In this document: positions 1-9,038 of the stretch, piece by piece
How the letters are laid out: every line of letters begins with the position of its first letter
Position numbering within the stretch: the stretch's first letter is position 1
Assembly (NCBI RefSeq): GCF_028736175.1
Contig: NZ_CP117880.1
Location: forward strand, 1,674,001-1,738,000
DNA: 64,000 nt
DNA from: Sphingobacterium oryzagri
GTDB lineage: Bacteria; Bacteroidota; Bacteroidia; Sphingobacteriales; Sphingobacteriaceae
Reading direction: 5' to 3'
Made by a program: the position numbers and the translations under genes
Notes under the pieces: generated by a model
What the model saw: only the letters and a program-made list of their open reading frames with translations
The model's database searches: none
Told to the model about the DNA's origin: nothing

Positions 1-591
1 GCTGGTCGTTTAAGCACGACGTTAAGCGGTTATCAGATTATCAAGAATAATGAAATCACTTCGTATGGTCCGCGACCGGATATGAGTGTCGAAATTGGGC
101 AAAAGCGCGTGCGTGGTATAGAAGTGGATATTATCGGGCAGATTGCGCCTGGCTTTAGCGCGATTGCGAATTACGCGTTTACTGACGCAAAAATTACCGA
201 AGTAAATGATGGTGTTGAGGCCTTTTACGTTGGCCAGCGCCTGACGGGTGCAGACAGGCATATTGCTAACGTTTGGCTAGATTATAGTTTGTTGAAAGGC
301 GCTTTGCATGGATTGAGTTTTCGCGCCGGTATGACCAGCAACGTAGATCGGATCACTGCCTTTTATTCGGAAGATCATCCCGAATGGAACTTACCTAATT
401 ATCTCCGTTTTGACGCTGGTTTAGGATACACACGCGATCATTTCACCGCCACACTAAATGTGCAAAACCTCGCAGACACCTATTTACTTGCTGGTGGCTC
501 GTACTACGGCAACTACTTTTCGACACCTGTTTATTCCTGGCAGGCAGACCTGCCGCGAAACTTCCGCTTAACCATGGGGTATAAATTCTAG
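1..591 (+). CDS. TonB-dependent outer-membrane receptor, C-terminal part (5' end outside window)
   Basis: The frame is open from base 1 to a TAG at 589-591, giving 196 residues. These look like the last beta-strands of a 22-stranded TonB-dependent receptor of the siderophore (FhuA/FpvA) type: alternating polar/aromatic strands, a motif GIEVDIIGQIAPGFSAIANY near residue 40, and an ending in an aromatic residue (LTMGYKF), the usual outer-membrane sorting signal. In full-length proteins the plug and TonB box lie upstream, here outside the window. Such receptors import ferric siderophores or similar ligands. The ligand cannot be read from this fragment. No partner gene follows on the same strand. 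Confidence 0.85.
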   Translation, partial: AGRLSTTLSGYQIIKNNEITSYGPRPDMSVEIGQKRVRGIEVDIIGQIAPGFSAIANYAFTDAKITEVNDGVEAFYVGQRLTGADRHIANVWLDYSLLKGALHGLSFRAGMTSNVDRITAFYSEDHPEWNLPNYLRFDAGLGYTRDHFTATLNVQNLADTYLLAGGSYYGNYFSTPVYSWQADLPRNFRLTMGYKF

Positions 592-673
592 TTTTTAGGC
601 GCCACGATGTGTATGCTTTACGGATCGTGGCACCTAAAATGATAGCAATTTGCAATCTTCACCGGAAAGCGGC

Positions 674-1063
674 TTACTTAACTACGGTCGCTTCCAATTC
701 TACCAGCAAGTTTTCAAAAAGTCCGTTTACTTCGATAAGTGAAGTTGCTTGTCGGATGTCGTGTTTTTCAACCCATTGCTGTAAGATGTCAAAATGCTGC
801 ATAAATTCAGCGGACGACGTCGTATAAATATTGAGGCGAACGATGCCGGCGCACGAAAAATCGGCTTGCTGAATCACTTCTTCTAGATTTTGAATGGCGA
901 GCGTTAGTTGCATAGCCATATCGCCATCGCTTGTTGTGCCATCGGGATGAATGGCCGCCTGACCTGCGCAATACAGCGTGCTGCTAACGTCCGTAACTGC
1001 TACGGCTTGCACATAGCTTCGTGCATGTTGCCAAGTCCATGGGTTGCTGATTGTTTTTTTCAT
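674..1063 (-). CDS. RidA family (YjgF/YER057c/UK114) protein
   Basis: 129 residues, the normal length for the family. RidA enzymes hydrolyse reactive 2-aminoacrylate and other enamine/imine intermediates from PLP enzymes. Recognisable features are the CAGQAAIHPDG segment near residue 32, a central helix with IQNLEEVIQQAD, and IVRLNIYTT leading into the C-terminal strand ending ELEATVVK. Several Bacteroidota paralogues have lost the catalytic Arg of the IRVAxI motif. Here the corresponding stretch reads ATSLIEVNGLF, so this looks like a non-canonical RidA subgroup whose activity is uncertain. It is transcribed toward the receptor gene and is separated by about 80 bp from the Crp/Fnr gene upstream. 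Confidence 0.85.
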   Translation of the reverse strand: MKKTISNPWTWQHARSYVQAVAVTDVSSTLYCAGQAAIHPDGTTSDGDMAMQLTLAIQNLEEVIQQADFSCAGIVRLNIYTTSSAEFMQHFDILQQWVEKHDIRQATSLIEVNGLFENLLVELEATVVK

Positions 1064-1144
1064 ATCGTTGTGTTTTTACAACGACAAAGTTGCGGTGTTT
1101 CCAGGGATCAAACCTGTGACCTACCGCACAAATAAATGAGGAGA

Positions 1145-1720
1145 TCAACGATAAAGCCGGCTTAATGTTTCGCGGGAAACGCCCAAATACGCGGCCAATT
1201 GTGTTTTGGAAAGGCGCTGCAGTAACTGCGGATAGCTTGCTAAAAGTTGTTCATAACGTTCTTTCGCCTGGCTTGTCAGTAAGCTGAGGATTCGGTTTTG
1301 AGCAGCCATATTTCCGGCTATGGATTTTTGCAGGAGGAAACGTTCGAAAGATGGAAACGCCAGACATAGTTTTTGGTAGTTCTCATGGGAGAGCTGAAGC
1401 AAATCACAGCGCTCAAGACAGATAAGGGATAGTTTGCTTGGCTGATGCTTAAAAAAAGCGTGAAAATCGGTTTCCCACCAATCTTCCATGGCGAAGGATA
1501 AGATATGTTGCTTACCGGCATCATCATGATAAACAAGTTTTAACAATCCGTTTAGCACAAAATAAACTGCATTTACGCGATCGCCTTCCCGAAATACTTG
1601 CACATATTTAGCATAACTTTGCTGCTGAAATTTTGTGATAATTGCAGCAAACTCCTCATCGCTCAGGCTGATGGTTTGGGCAAGGTGCGCCCGAAACCGC
1701 TGCGCTAAAGCGTTGTCCAT
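1145..1720 (-). CDS. Crp/Fnr family transcriptional regulator
   Basis: 191 residues. The N-terminal two-thirds is a cyclic-nucleotide-binding-like beta-barrel (FREGDRVNAVYFVLNGLLKLVYH). The C-terminus is a short winged helix-turn-helix (LSKTQLAAYLGVSRETLSRLYR). No Fe-S cysteine cluster is visible, so it is not Fnr proper. This small Bacteroidota-type Crp/Fnr group usually has an unknown ligand. Its ATG directly abuts the TAG of the DUF4202 gene upstream (stop at 1721-1723), which implies translational coupling in a two-gene operon. An inverted repeat at 2393-2438, upstream of that operon, is a possible operator. Confidence 0.88.
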   Translation of the reverse strand: MDNALAQRFRAHLAQTISLSDEEFAAIITKFQQQSYAKYVQVFREGDRVNAVYFVLNGLLKLVYHDDAGKQHILSFAMEDWWETDFHAFFKHQPSKLSLICLERCDLLQLSHENYQKLCLAFPSFERFLLQKSIAGNMAAQNRILSLLTSQAKERYEQLLASYPQLLQRLSKTQLAAYLGVSRETLSRLYR

Positions 1721-2338
1721 CTAGCGATCAGTCGGGTTAGTATTTTTTTTTTCTGTGAGCTGCTTGACGGCCTCTTTAATATAAGCGAGTCCTTCGCTGG
1801 AATAAGAAAGCGACAGCGCAAACTCATGCCCGCGAGCATCCATCTTAAGCAGGGATTTTTTTAAGATGTTGACAATTTTTTCGCGATGCTTCGGGAAAAA
1901 GTCTTCGTACTGATAAGCCAAAAAGACAAGACAAAGTGCATTTTCCATGGTTTGTACCACGCTATTTACCTTGATTTTTTTCTTCTGTATAATTTGAAGT
2001 ACATCGTCAATCAGGTCAGGAGCATAGTTTAACTCTTCCAGTATCTTTTTGCATACCTCGGCGTGATGAACGGCCAGATTTTTTCGCCAATGGAGATAGC
2101 CTTCTTTTGTCATGGGATAATCTTCCCGCGGACTTTCCCAACGACCAATGTGTTGGCTACGCGAAGCCAGAAGTAGCGCTTCGTCAGCATTTGGATCGAG
2201 CTTTAATACCCACTCGTACAGTTTCTGCGCGAAGAAATACGCTTGCGGATAATTTGTGCCTTCCCAACAGAATACTGTCGGATCTTGCTGGTTGTAAGCA
2301 TCAAAAAGTTGAAAAGCCGCCTGTAGTTTACTGCTCAT
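1721..2338 (-). CDS. DUF4202 domain protein
   Basis: 205 residues from the ATG at 2338 (MSSKLQAAF). An in-frame ATG at 2377 would add 13 Lys/Asn-rich residues that do not look like part of the domain. The protein is all-helical, with conserved His/Glu positions (LASRSQHIGRWESPR, AVHHAEVC, CLVFLAYQ). DUF4202 resembles an HD-type metal-binding helical fold, and its biochemical function is not established. It is the first gene of an operon with the Crp/Fnr regulator that immediately follows, so it may be a target or partner of that regulator (inference). Confidence 0.82.
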   Translation of the reverse strand: MSSKLQAAFQLFDAYNQQDPTVFCWEGTNYPQAYFFAQKLYEWVLKLDPNADEALLLASRSQHIGRWESPREDYPMTKEGYLHWRKNLAVHHAEVCKKILEELNYAPDLIDDVLQIIQKKKIKVNSVVQTMENALCLVFLAYQYEDFFPKHREKIVNILKKSLLKMDARGHEFALSLSYSSEGLAYIKEAVKQLTEKKNTNPTDR

Positions 2339-2392
2339 GATTTTACTGTTTTTGGTTTTTTTCGCTGGGATAAGCATGCGTATTAACTATGT

Positions 2393-2438
2393 TATGCACT
2401 ACCGTCGTTGTCTTTCCACTAGCCGACAGTAGTGCATA
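2393..2438. repeat. 46-bp inverted repeat upstream of the DUF4202-Crp operon
   Basis: Arms TATGCACTACCGTCG (2393-2407) and CGACAGTAGTGCATA (2424-2438) pair at 14 of 15 positions across a 16-base spacer. It sits between the 3' end of the aldo/keto reductase gene and the start of the DUF4202 gene, both minus strand. No T-run follows on either strand, so it is not a standard terminator. It may be an operator or a small hairpin element. Confidence 0.6.
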
Positions 2439-2497
2439 CTAAATAAAGCATTTTTATCAATAAACAGAAATCCACTGCCGACTTAAGTGATTGCTGA

Positions 2498-3622
2498 TTA
2501 TGCTATCGGCTGCGGAACAGGTGCTTCGGCCGCAATCAATTTTGTAGCTTTCAGCTCTTGCCAAAACGCATCAGGTATTTCCGCTTGAAACGAAGCGGCA
2601 TTTTCTGTGGCCTGCTGTACCGTATGCGCGCCAGGTATAACAGCCGATACCACCGCAGGAGCAGCAGCAAATTGCAGCGCTGCTGTGCGCAAATCTACCG
2701 CATGGTCGGTCGCAACGCGCTGTAGCGCTGCCAATTTTTCTTTTACGCCAGCAGGAAATTTGCCACTATACAGGTAACGATCTTTCCCCGCTAAAAATCC
2801 GGCACAGAGCGGTGCACCCGACACAATAGAAAGACCTCTTTCAGCTACTTTCGGAAAAGCCTCTCGCAAAATGGCCTCGTGCTCGATCAGTGAATACTGA
2901 CACGCAGAAAGAAAAATATCAGGATCAGCAACTTCCAATGTTTTGAGAATCGGTTCGATCGTGTTCACACCCAATCCCCAACCTTTTATTAAACCTTCTT
3001 CCCGCATTTTTGTAAGTTCCGGCATAGCGCCCTTTTTCGCTTTTTCAAAATAGCTAATCCAGTTTTCTTTCATATCCCCATTATCCGGAGAAAGGTCATG
3101 AATAAAAACAATATCCAGTGAAGATAAGCCTAGCCGTTGTAAACTGTCTTCTACGCTCTTGCGTACACCAGCGGCGCTGTAATCGTAGCGGTAAGAAAAG
3201 TTCATTTTTCCTTTCCAGAGCAGGCCTTCCGCTTTGAAATTCTCGTGAGGTTCGAGTATACGGCCCACTTTAGTGGAAAGCGTATAATCTTCGTGAGCTT
3301 TATCTTTTAAGAATAAGCCCATGCGGCGCTCACTAATACCCAGGCCATACCAGGGTGACGTGTCGAAATACCGAATGCCGGCTTGCCAGGCGGCTTCCAT
3401 CGCCTGTAAACAGGCTATATCTGTATTTTCCTGGAATCCGTTTCCTAATGCGACGCCGCCAAAGCCTGCTTTTTGTGCCGGGCGAAAGCGGACTTTATGA
3501 TCCGTTTGTTGTTGCTTGCTGTTTTTCATCAGATTACTGGCAAAAGTATGAGGTAGGCCGGCACCAAGCGCGATTCCTGCGGAGGCTAAAGCCGTTTGTG
3601 TTAAAAATTTCCTTCTTTCCAT
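2498..3622 (-). CDS. Exported aldo/keto reductase (L-fucose/D-threo-aldose dehydrogenase-like)
   Basis: 374 residues from the ATG at 3622. The in-frame upstream extension to 3805 lacks sense as protein, whereas MERRKFLTQ starts a Tat-type signal (R3-R4). The tetrad of the AKR superfamily is visible: D87, Y92 (DTSPWYGLG), K118 (STKVGR) and H175 (FIHDLS). The PWYGLGISERRMG signature matches the L-fucose / pyridoxal 4-dehydrogenase subgroup. It would oxidise or reduce a sugar with NAD(P)H. A Tat signal suggests it is folded with cofactor and then exported. The divergently oriented neighbour is a FucP-type sugar permease, which supports a role in fucose or related aldose metabolism (inference). 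Confidence 0.85.
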   Translation of the reverse strand: MERRKFLTQTALASAGIALGAGLPHTFASNLMKNSKQQQTDHKVRFRPAQKAGFGGVALGNGFQENTDIACLQAMEAAWQAGIRYFDTSPWYGLGISERRMGLFLKDKAHEDYTLSTKVGRILEPHENFKAEGLLWKGKMNFSYRYDYSAAGVRKSVEDSLQRLGLSSLDIVFIHDLSPDNGDMKENWISYFEKAKKGAMPELTKMREEGLIKGWGLGVNTIEPILKTLEVADPDIFLSACQYSLIEHEAILREAFPKVAERGLSIVSGAPLCAGFLAGKDRYLYSGKFPAGVKEKLAALQRVATDHAVDLRTAALQFAAAPAVVSAVIPGAHTVQQATENAASFQAEIPDAFWQELKATKLIAAEAPVPQPIA

Positions 3623-4623
3623 GTCATTTCGTTGAGCGGGTAAATCCGCGATGTGCATGTGTTTTGCGTTTGATACGTTAGTGATAAACAAACGAAAGCA
3701 GGCTAAGTTTAGAAAATGAGCAAATAGCTGAAACGAAATGTTCATCCAAGTACATTTTGACAGTCGACAAAAGGGATATAAATATGTATAGGCCTCTCGG
3801 TGCATAAGTAAACGATATGCTTAGCGAAAAACAATATCCTGTAAAAGTGGATTCCCGCGATAACGTTTTTTGAAAATCATTGTCTTATTTTTAAATTGTA
3901 GATAATTTTTTCGTGGCTAATTCAAATGCTGCCTAATTCGTTTAAGCAGTTCGATGTTGTGATCGTTAACTAACGATGTAAACTTATCTTTTAAATCGCT
4001 TTGTTTTTAAGTTGTTGTTTTTTAGCGTTATATGGTGTGTTTTATGATTTTAATTTTTCTTTAGAAGAATTATTATAAAAAAATGCTTCTTATCGAATAA
4101 CTTTTGATTGATTTTTGTTTTTTCAGAATTTTTAATTTTATTTGTTAAGCAATTTGCGTGCGAATTGTAGGTCGACGATAATGCTTATCCCTTCCGAATA
4201 TTATTTTTTGGATGCCGATTAGGCTACGTAAATCTATTTTATTTCGTGCCAAGTACTGGCGTTTATTGTTTTGTGAAGGAAGACAAGTGTGCACTTACTT
4301 TTTCTCACACGATTTTCGCTATCCATTTGGAAATTCGAGTTATTCCACGTAGAATTGCAACGCCTGTTGCCTGTATTAAATGGTTTTAGCTGTTTAATTG
4401 GTTGCAGGTTAGTACAAGAGGGAAATATGTACGAGCGTTTATTAGCATTTACCAAACATGGCCGTGTGACGGACACATGTTGCTTAGCCGCTTTCCTGCA
4501 ATACACACATGAAACAAACAAACTCGTTTTTCAATAAAAGTCAAAACCGCTTTTCTTTTCGCACAAGCATAGCAAGGGCGGGGGAGGACGTTTACGGAGA
4601 AATGCACAACTATACTTTAAGAG
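3623..4623. other. 1-kb AT-rich intergenic region between divergent genes
   Basis: This region separates the aldo/keto reductase start from the FucP start. It is clearly more AT-rich than its neighbours, with several poly-T/poly-A stretches at 3860-4150. I find no convincing gene, RNA or transposon remnant. Two short ORFs on opposite strands around 4234-4537 have no recognisable features and look accidental. The region must contain the promoters of both divergent genes, but I cannot place a clear TAnnTTTG box. Confidence 0.5.
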
Positions 4624-6042
4624 ATGCAAACGACAAACACAACTAAACAGAATTACCTCGTTCCGCTAATTACGATTACTGCGTTATTTTTCATGTGGGG
4701 TTTTATCACCTGTATGAATGATATTTTGATTCCCTATCTAAAACAACTTTTCCAGCTTACTTTCTTTGAGTCGATGCTCGTGCAGTTCTGTTTTTTTGGG
4801 GCATACTTTATTGGCTCCCTTATTTACTTTCTGTTTTCGACAATGGTCGAAGATCCGATCAATAGGGTTGGTTATAAAAAGGGTATTATCTTCGGTATTT
4901 TTCTGGCTGCGGCGGGTTGCGTCTTGTTTTATCCGGCAGCTAGTCTTTCGTCATATCCCTTGTTTCTGGGGGCGCTTTTCGTGCTCGGTTTAGGGTTTAC
5001 GGTTCTTCAGATTACGGCAAACGCCTACGTTTCGTTGCTCGGACCTGAAGAATCTGCTTCAAGCCGGTTAAACATGACACAGGCTTTTAATGCATTCGGT
5101 ACGACCATCGCTCCGGTACTTGGCGGACATTTAATATTCGAACTTTTTTCTGCACCAGATGGTAGCTTTAGTGCCGTGGCAACAAGATTGCCTTACTTGA
5201 TTTTTGGCGCTATCTTACTATTAGTGGCTTTGATGATTTCACGCGTCAAATTACCGTCGTTCCAGACAGATGATACCACGCCAGTGAAAGGCTGGGGAGC
5301 GCTGCGCTTCAAACATTTAATGTATGGCGTGGGCACGATGTTTTGCTACGTAGGCGGTGAGGTTGCTGTAGGAAGTTTTATCATCAGCTTTTTAGAGCTT
5401 CCTGAGGTAACGGGCTTTTCCGAAGCTGTAAGTAAAAATTACTTGGCGTTGTATTGGGGCGGCGCGATGATCGGTCGTTTTCTAGGAGCTATTTCATTAA
5501 ATCAGCAATTAGAAAATGGCAAAAAAATGCTGTACATGCTGGTAACGGCTATTGCGGTGTTTTTAGTGATCTATGCAGTGGTTAGTCTGACGTTTTCGCA
5601 GATCAGCTTCTTCCTGGGCTTTATTGCCTTAAATTTTGTCGCCTTTATGATTGGTAAATCAGCTCCGGCACGTACATTGGTTATCTTCGCTTTGATCAAC
5701 GTCGTATTGTTGGCGTCCACCATTCTAAACACAGGTGTATTAGCGATGTACAGCGTATTGGGTATTGGTATTTTTAACTCGATTATGTTTTCAAATATCT
5801 ACACCTTATCCATTGCTGGCTTAGGTAAATATACAAGTCAAGGTTCATCCTTGGTCGTTATGGCAATCTTAGGTGGTGCTATCGTACCAATTGTACAAGG
5901 ATATTTAGCCGATAATATCGGTGTGCAAGATTCGTTTATTGTGCCAGCTATTTGCTATGTCGTCATTTTGATTTTCGGTATCTACTGCTTACGCACACTC
6001 GGCCAGGTGAAAATTGACGCAAACGCCAAGAGTGGTCATTAA
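4624..6042 (+). CDS. Sugar MFS transporter, FucP (FHS) family
   Basis: 472 residues with about 12 hydrophobic membrane segments. The N-terminal motif FFMWGFITCMNDILIPYLK is characteristic of the fucose:H+ symporter family, which includes L-fucose permease and glucose/galactose permeases. The sequence LGLGFTVLQITANAYVSLLG in segment 4 is likewise typical. The protein imports a hexose or deoxyhexose across the inner membrane using a cation gradient. Exact substrate cannot be assigned. The neighbouring fucose-dehydrogenase-like reductase and a downstream glycoside hydrolase point to uptake of a sugar released outside the cell. A terminator follows 20 bases after the stop. Confidence 0.9.
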   Translation: MQTTNTTKQNYLVPLITITALFFMWGFITCMNDILIPYLKQLFQLTFFESMLVQFCFFGAYFIGSLIYFLFSTMVEDPINRVGYKKGIIFGIFLAAAGCVLFYPAASLSSYPLFLGALFVLGLGFTVLQITANAYVSLLGPEESASSRLNMTQAFNAFGTTIAPVLGGHLIFELFSAPDGSFSAVATRLPYLIFGAILLLVALMISRVKLPSFQTDDTTPVKGWGALRFKHLMYGVGTMFCYVGGEVAVGSFIISFLELPEVTGFSEAVSKNYLALYWGGAMIGRFLGAISLNQQLENGKKMLYMLVTAIAVFLVIYAVVSLTFSQISFFLGFIALNFVAFMIGKSAPARTLVIFALINVVLLASTILNTGVLAMYSVLGIGIFNSIMFSNIYTLSIAGLGKYTSQGSSLVVMAILGGAIVPIVQGYLADNIGVQDSFIVPAICYVVILIFGIYCLRTLGQVKIDANAKSGH

Positions 6043-6063
6043 AATAATGTTAACGAATAAGGA

Positions 6064-6091
6064 AAGATAGGCCAGCCGCCTATCTTTTTTT
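6064..6091 (+). terminator. Rho-independent terminator after fucP-like gene
   Basis: Perfect 9-bp stem AAGATAGGC / GCCTATCTT with a 5-base loop, followed by a run of seven T. It closes the transporter transcription unit. Confidence 0.85.
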
Positions 6092-6118
6092 GTTTTTTAG
6101 TATAGCTGCCTATATATT

Positions 6119-6723
6119 GTGCAACGGTTGGTCGATTATTTTCAGGATTTTGATTTGTTTAGAGACGACGAACTAACGTTGGTGCTCCCGCTTTTTGAGC
6201 GTCGCTTTTTGGAAAAGGGCGACTTGCTGGCTGTTGAAGGAAAACGTTGCCAAGAGGTTGCTTTTATTTAGTCGGGTGTTTTCCGCTCATACTCCGACGC
6301 TGTCTAAAAAAAGATTAAATTTCGTCATCGAAGGAGAAACGACGACGAAGGAATCTTATCAAATAAAAATGCAGATTGCTTCGTCATACTCCCTCGCGAT
6401 GACGCATTTTGAAGTTAATCGATTAGCTCTTTGGACAGCCTCATGACCTACTGCTTTCGATTTCCGACTGATTTTGTGGGTGCATATTCTGCTTTTATCA
6501 CCGGAGACCCAGTGTGGAAAATATTCAGGCGATGACCGATGCAGAAGTCTTGTTTATCCGGAAAGATGATGTTGCATCTTTAGCAAAGCAAAAGCTACTT
6601 TGGGCGACATTTTTAAGAATTGTTGCCGAAAGGGAATATGTAGAATTGGAACAACGGGTGTTCGATTTACAAAGATTATCTGTCAAAGAGCGGTATGCGG
6701 CGCTTGTTCTTTGGTCGGCCTAG
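6119..6723 (+). pseudogene. Decayed Crp/Fnr family regulator
   Basis: Three segments of one Crp/Fnr-like protein can be read in order. The first runs from GTG 6119: LFERRFLEKGDLLAVEGKRCQEVAFI, then an in-frame TAG at 6269 where a Lys/Arg codon is expected, then SGVFRSYS. Next comes a palindromic insertion at 6323-6404. After it, TYCFRFPTDFVGAYSAFITGDP resumes in another frame. About one or two bases are then missing near 6513 before VENIQAMTDAEVLFIRKDDV continues. The helix-turn-helix that should follow LSVKERYAALVL is absent. One nonsense codon, one insertion, a frameshift and loss of the DNA-binding domain make this a clear pseudogene. It may once have controlled the adjacent sugar genes. 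Confidence 0.85.
6323..6404. mobile_element. Small palindromic MITE/REP-like element inside the crp pseudogene
   Basis: 82 bp beginning CGTCATCG and ending CGATGACG (perfect 8-bp termini), with subterminal GAAGGAATC and GATTGCTTC. This is the pattern of the CGTCATTGCGAG-type intergenic repeats. A second, more complete member lies at 44438-44530. It interrupts the Crp/Fnr pseudogene, showing that these elements can insert into genes. Confidence 0.65.
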
Positions 6724-7042
6724 TGTTAACCAATTAAAGAAATCTATTTTCCAGATTTGTGGCGTGAGCCCGGTTAGATTCACCTATATTGCAGTTGTTC
6801 GCACGGCAGACGAGCGTGCACGTGCTCAGTGGGAAAACGTCGTAAAAAAATGGGTTTTCGCCAACGTTGAGGCCTGTAAAATCCATTCCTGATTGTTATT
6901 AAAGAACGAATTTTTCGCCGTAATAATTTTGTTGCATAATTGATTTAGCAGACCTTAAATCTAAGTTGCTTTGGTAAGTTCTAGATCAAATACTATCTTT
7001 AATTCGTAAACTCATCCATCGATAACCCTTTGTAAACGAATA
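6724..7042. other. Gap with an unassigned coding-like remnant
   Basis: From 6724 to about 6890 one plus frame encodes a coding-like stretch (QLKKSIFQICGVSPVRF, then RARAQWENVVKKW) ending TGA at 6890-6892. It is fused by chance to the end of the pseudogene region and may be the 3' stump of another lost gene. I do not recognise it. The rest, to the glycoside hydrolase start, is AT-rich and presumably holds its promoter. Confidence 0.35.
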
Positions 7043-8908
7043 ATGATTGCATCTATCAGGAAGAAAAAATCCAGCGCTTGTACATGGCTATACGCAGTCT
7101 TGACTGCTGCCGCTTTATTGTGCGCTTGCGCTGGCCCAAAACAAGCGCATTATCAATCCGAATTAGTCCGTATGCAACAACATGCGCAGCAAGTGCTTAC
7201 TGATCATGTAGACGAATTTAATAGCTATAGAGATAGACCAGCGTCGGATGGTCCTTACGATGCCAGTAACAATAAGCGCTTTCTCATCGAGAATATTCCT
7301 TTTTTTATGAGTTCTGACACATCAGTGACTAAGGTGTACAATTATCGTTGGTGGATGATTAGTAAGCATCTGAAGGAATATGCGGATCCTATCGATCAAA
7401 AAAACTATTGGGTGGTCACGGAATTTTTCGGTGTGAAACCGTGGGCGTCGTTAAGCGGCGCAATCACTTGTCCGGCAGGACATCAGTTTTACGATGTGCG
7501 CTGGCTGCGTGATCCGAAATATTTACAGTCTTATGCCGATTACTTCATGAGCGGCTCAGCTTCCAGGATAAATCAGCGTGAAAATGGTAATTTCCTGACC
7601 TATTTGAGTCGACCGGAAAGCCACCATTTTTCCAGTTGGATGATTGACGGCGTCGGTGCTTACCTGAAAGTGCATCCCAATGCTGCTTGGCGCCACAGTA
7701 TCTTGCCGGATTTGGTCAAACATCAGAACATGTGGGACAGCTTGTTCACCGTAAAAAAGCCGGGAGCAAAAACTGACGGCTTGTACAAGATTTTGGATCT
7801 TTACGACGGTATGGAATTTAGTCTTTCGGCCGTACTCGGCCTGATCGCGAGCGACGGCGCATATAGCATCTACACGACAGACACTTGGCGGGATTATTAT
7901 TTAGGCTGGAGCACAACCGATAATGCGACAAAATCGCAAGCCGCACTGGCACATCCAAAAGCTTACCGAAAAGGCTATCCTGATTTTTATCTCGTTCGTC
8001 CTTCTGTGAATAGTTACGCCTACGGTAACCTAAAAACCTTGGCGGAATTGTATGCGCAAGATGCGCTTTCTTTTGGTGTGGACGATGCAGCGGCGAAGTC
8101 CACCTTTTTTCAACAGCGCGCTACGACTTTGCAAGAAAAAGTGATGCAGGTGCTTTGGAATGCTGATGATCGTTTCTTTAACACTTACAGCGCTGCTGAT
8201 AATGCCTACGGCATTGGCGATTTTGAAGCGCGCGTTCGCGAGTCGGTAGGGTATACACCTTGGTATTTTAATATGATTCCGCCGGAAAAAGCAGCGGAAT
8301 TCGCAAAAGCTTGGCAAATGCTGGGTTCAGCAGACGGGTTTTACAATACGCAGGGCATGACGACGGCAGAACGCCAGCATCCCTATTACAATGAGCAGGC
8401 TTATGCTTGGAATGGTCGGGATTGGCCATTTCAAAACTCGGTGGTATATAAGGCTTTTGCCAATTATCTTCGCCACGAAAAACCGGAAATTACTGCCGCT
8501 GATAGATCGCTGTTGTTTGATTATATCCAAAAGCTAACAGCGATGCACGATGTGCAGCAGCCTAATATTGGTGAATGGTATATTCCAAGTGACGGCAAGA
8601 GCTTTGGCGGTGAGCAGGATTATTTTCATTCAACTTATCCGGATATTATTATCGAAGATTTGCTTGGTTTTAAAGCAGCACATGAAAGCCGTTTTACTTT
8701 AGAACCGTTGCTGCCGGCCGACCAATGGGATTATTTTTATTTAGGAAATCTGCGCTACCATGATCAGGATATCGATATCATATGGAAAAAAGATTGGGAT
8801 AAGGATCGGCCCGGCGACCAATCAAAACTTTGTGTTTGGGTTAATAAGAAGTTGCGGGCGAGTAGTACTAACCTGCATGCAAAGTTGGTTGTAGAATTAA
8901 AGGATTGA
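7043..8908 (+). CDS. Lipoprotein glycoside hydrolase, MGH1/GH63-like (alpha/alpha)6 fold
   Basis: 621 residues. The N-terminus has a basic stretch, a hydrophobic helix and a lipobox ending at Cys29 (ALLCAC), so it is probably anchored in the outer or inner membrane facing out. The catalytic region resembles the MGH1-type/GH63 alpha-barrel: DGMEFSLSAVLGL near residue 253, VGYTPWYFNMIPPE, QHPYYNEQAYAWNGRDWPFQ and QNSVVYKAFANYL near 470. This fold includes mannosylglycerate hydrolase, trehalase-like and alpha-glucosidase enzymes, so the precise bond cut is open. It probably trims an oligosaccharide outside the cytoplasm, whose product could be taken up by the FucP-type permease upstream (inference). 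A terminator follows. Confidence 0.85.
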   Translation: MIASIRKKKSSACTWLYAVLTAAALLCACAGPKQAHYQSELVRMQQHAQQVLTDHVDEFNSYRDRPASDGPYDASNNKRFLIENIPFFMSSDTSVTKVYNYRWWMISKHLKEYADPIDQKNYWVVTEFFGVKPWASLSGAITCPAGHQFYDVRWLRDPKYLQSYADYFMSGSASRINQRENGNFLTYLSRPESHHFSSWMIDGVGAYLKVHPNAAWRHSILPDLVKHQNMWDSLFTVKKPGAKTDGLYKILDLYDGMEFSLSAVLGLIASDGAYSIYTTDTWRDYYLGWSTTDNATKSQAALAHPKAYRKGYPDFYLVRPSVNSYAYGNLKTLAELYAQDALSFGVDDAAAKSTFFQQRATTLQEKVMQVLWNADDRFFNTYSAADNAYGIGDFEARVRESVGYTPWYFNMIPPEKAAEFAKAWQMLGSADGFYNTQGMTTAERQHPYYNEQAYAWNGRDWPFQNSVVYKAFANYLRHEKPEITAADRSLLFDYIQKLTAMHDVQQPNIGEWYIPSDGKSFGGEQDYFHSTYPDIIIEDLLGFKAAHESRFTLEPLLPADQWDYFYLGNLRYHDQDIDIIWKKDWDKDRPGDQSKLCVWVNKKLRASSTNLHAKLVVELKD

Positions 8909-8979
8909 TTGTCTGTTTTTGAAGTTGTGAAAAGCAGAATACCGACGTTGTCAAAGGCTTGGCGAGCGCGGTTATGAAA

Positions 8980-9012
8980 CAAGCGCAGGTTGACCGCCTG
9001 CGCTTGCTTTTT
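8980..9012 (+). terminator. Terminator after the glycoside hydrolase gene
   Basis: Perfect 10-bp stem CAAGCGCAGG / CCTGCGCTTG with a 7-base loop, followed by CTTTTTG. It also ends about 27 bases from the 3' end of the convergent lipoprotein gene. Confidence 0.85.
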
Positions 9013-9038
9013 GTGTAAACTTTTACTTCTATTGGCTA

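Noticed and set aside
3623..3805. 61-residue N-terminal extension of the aldo/keto reductase
   Set aside because: It would bury the twin-arginine signal MERRKFLTQ; the ATG at 3622 fits a Tat-exported protein.
4234..4537. Two overlapping ORFs of 82 and 95 codons in the fucP upstream region
   Set aside because: They lie on opposite strands of the same segment, have unusual composition and no family features.
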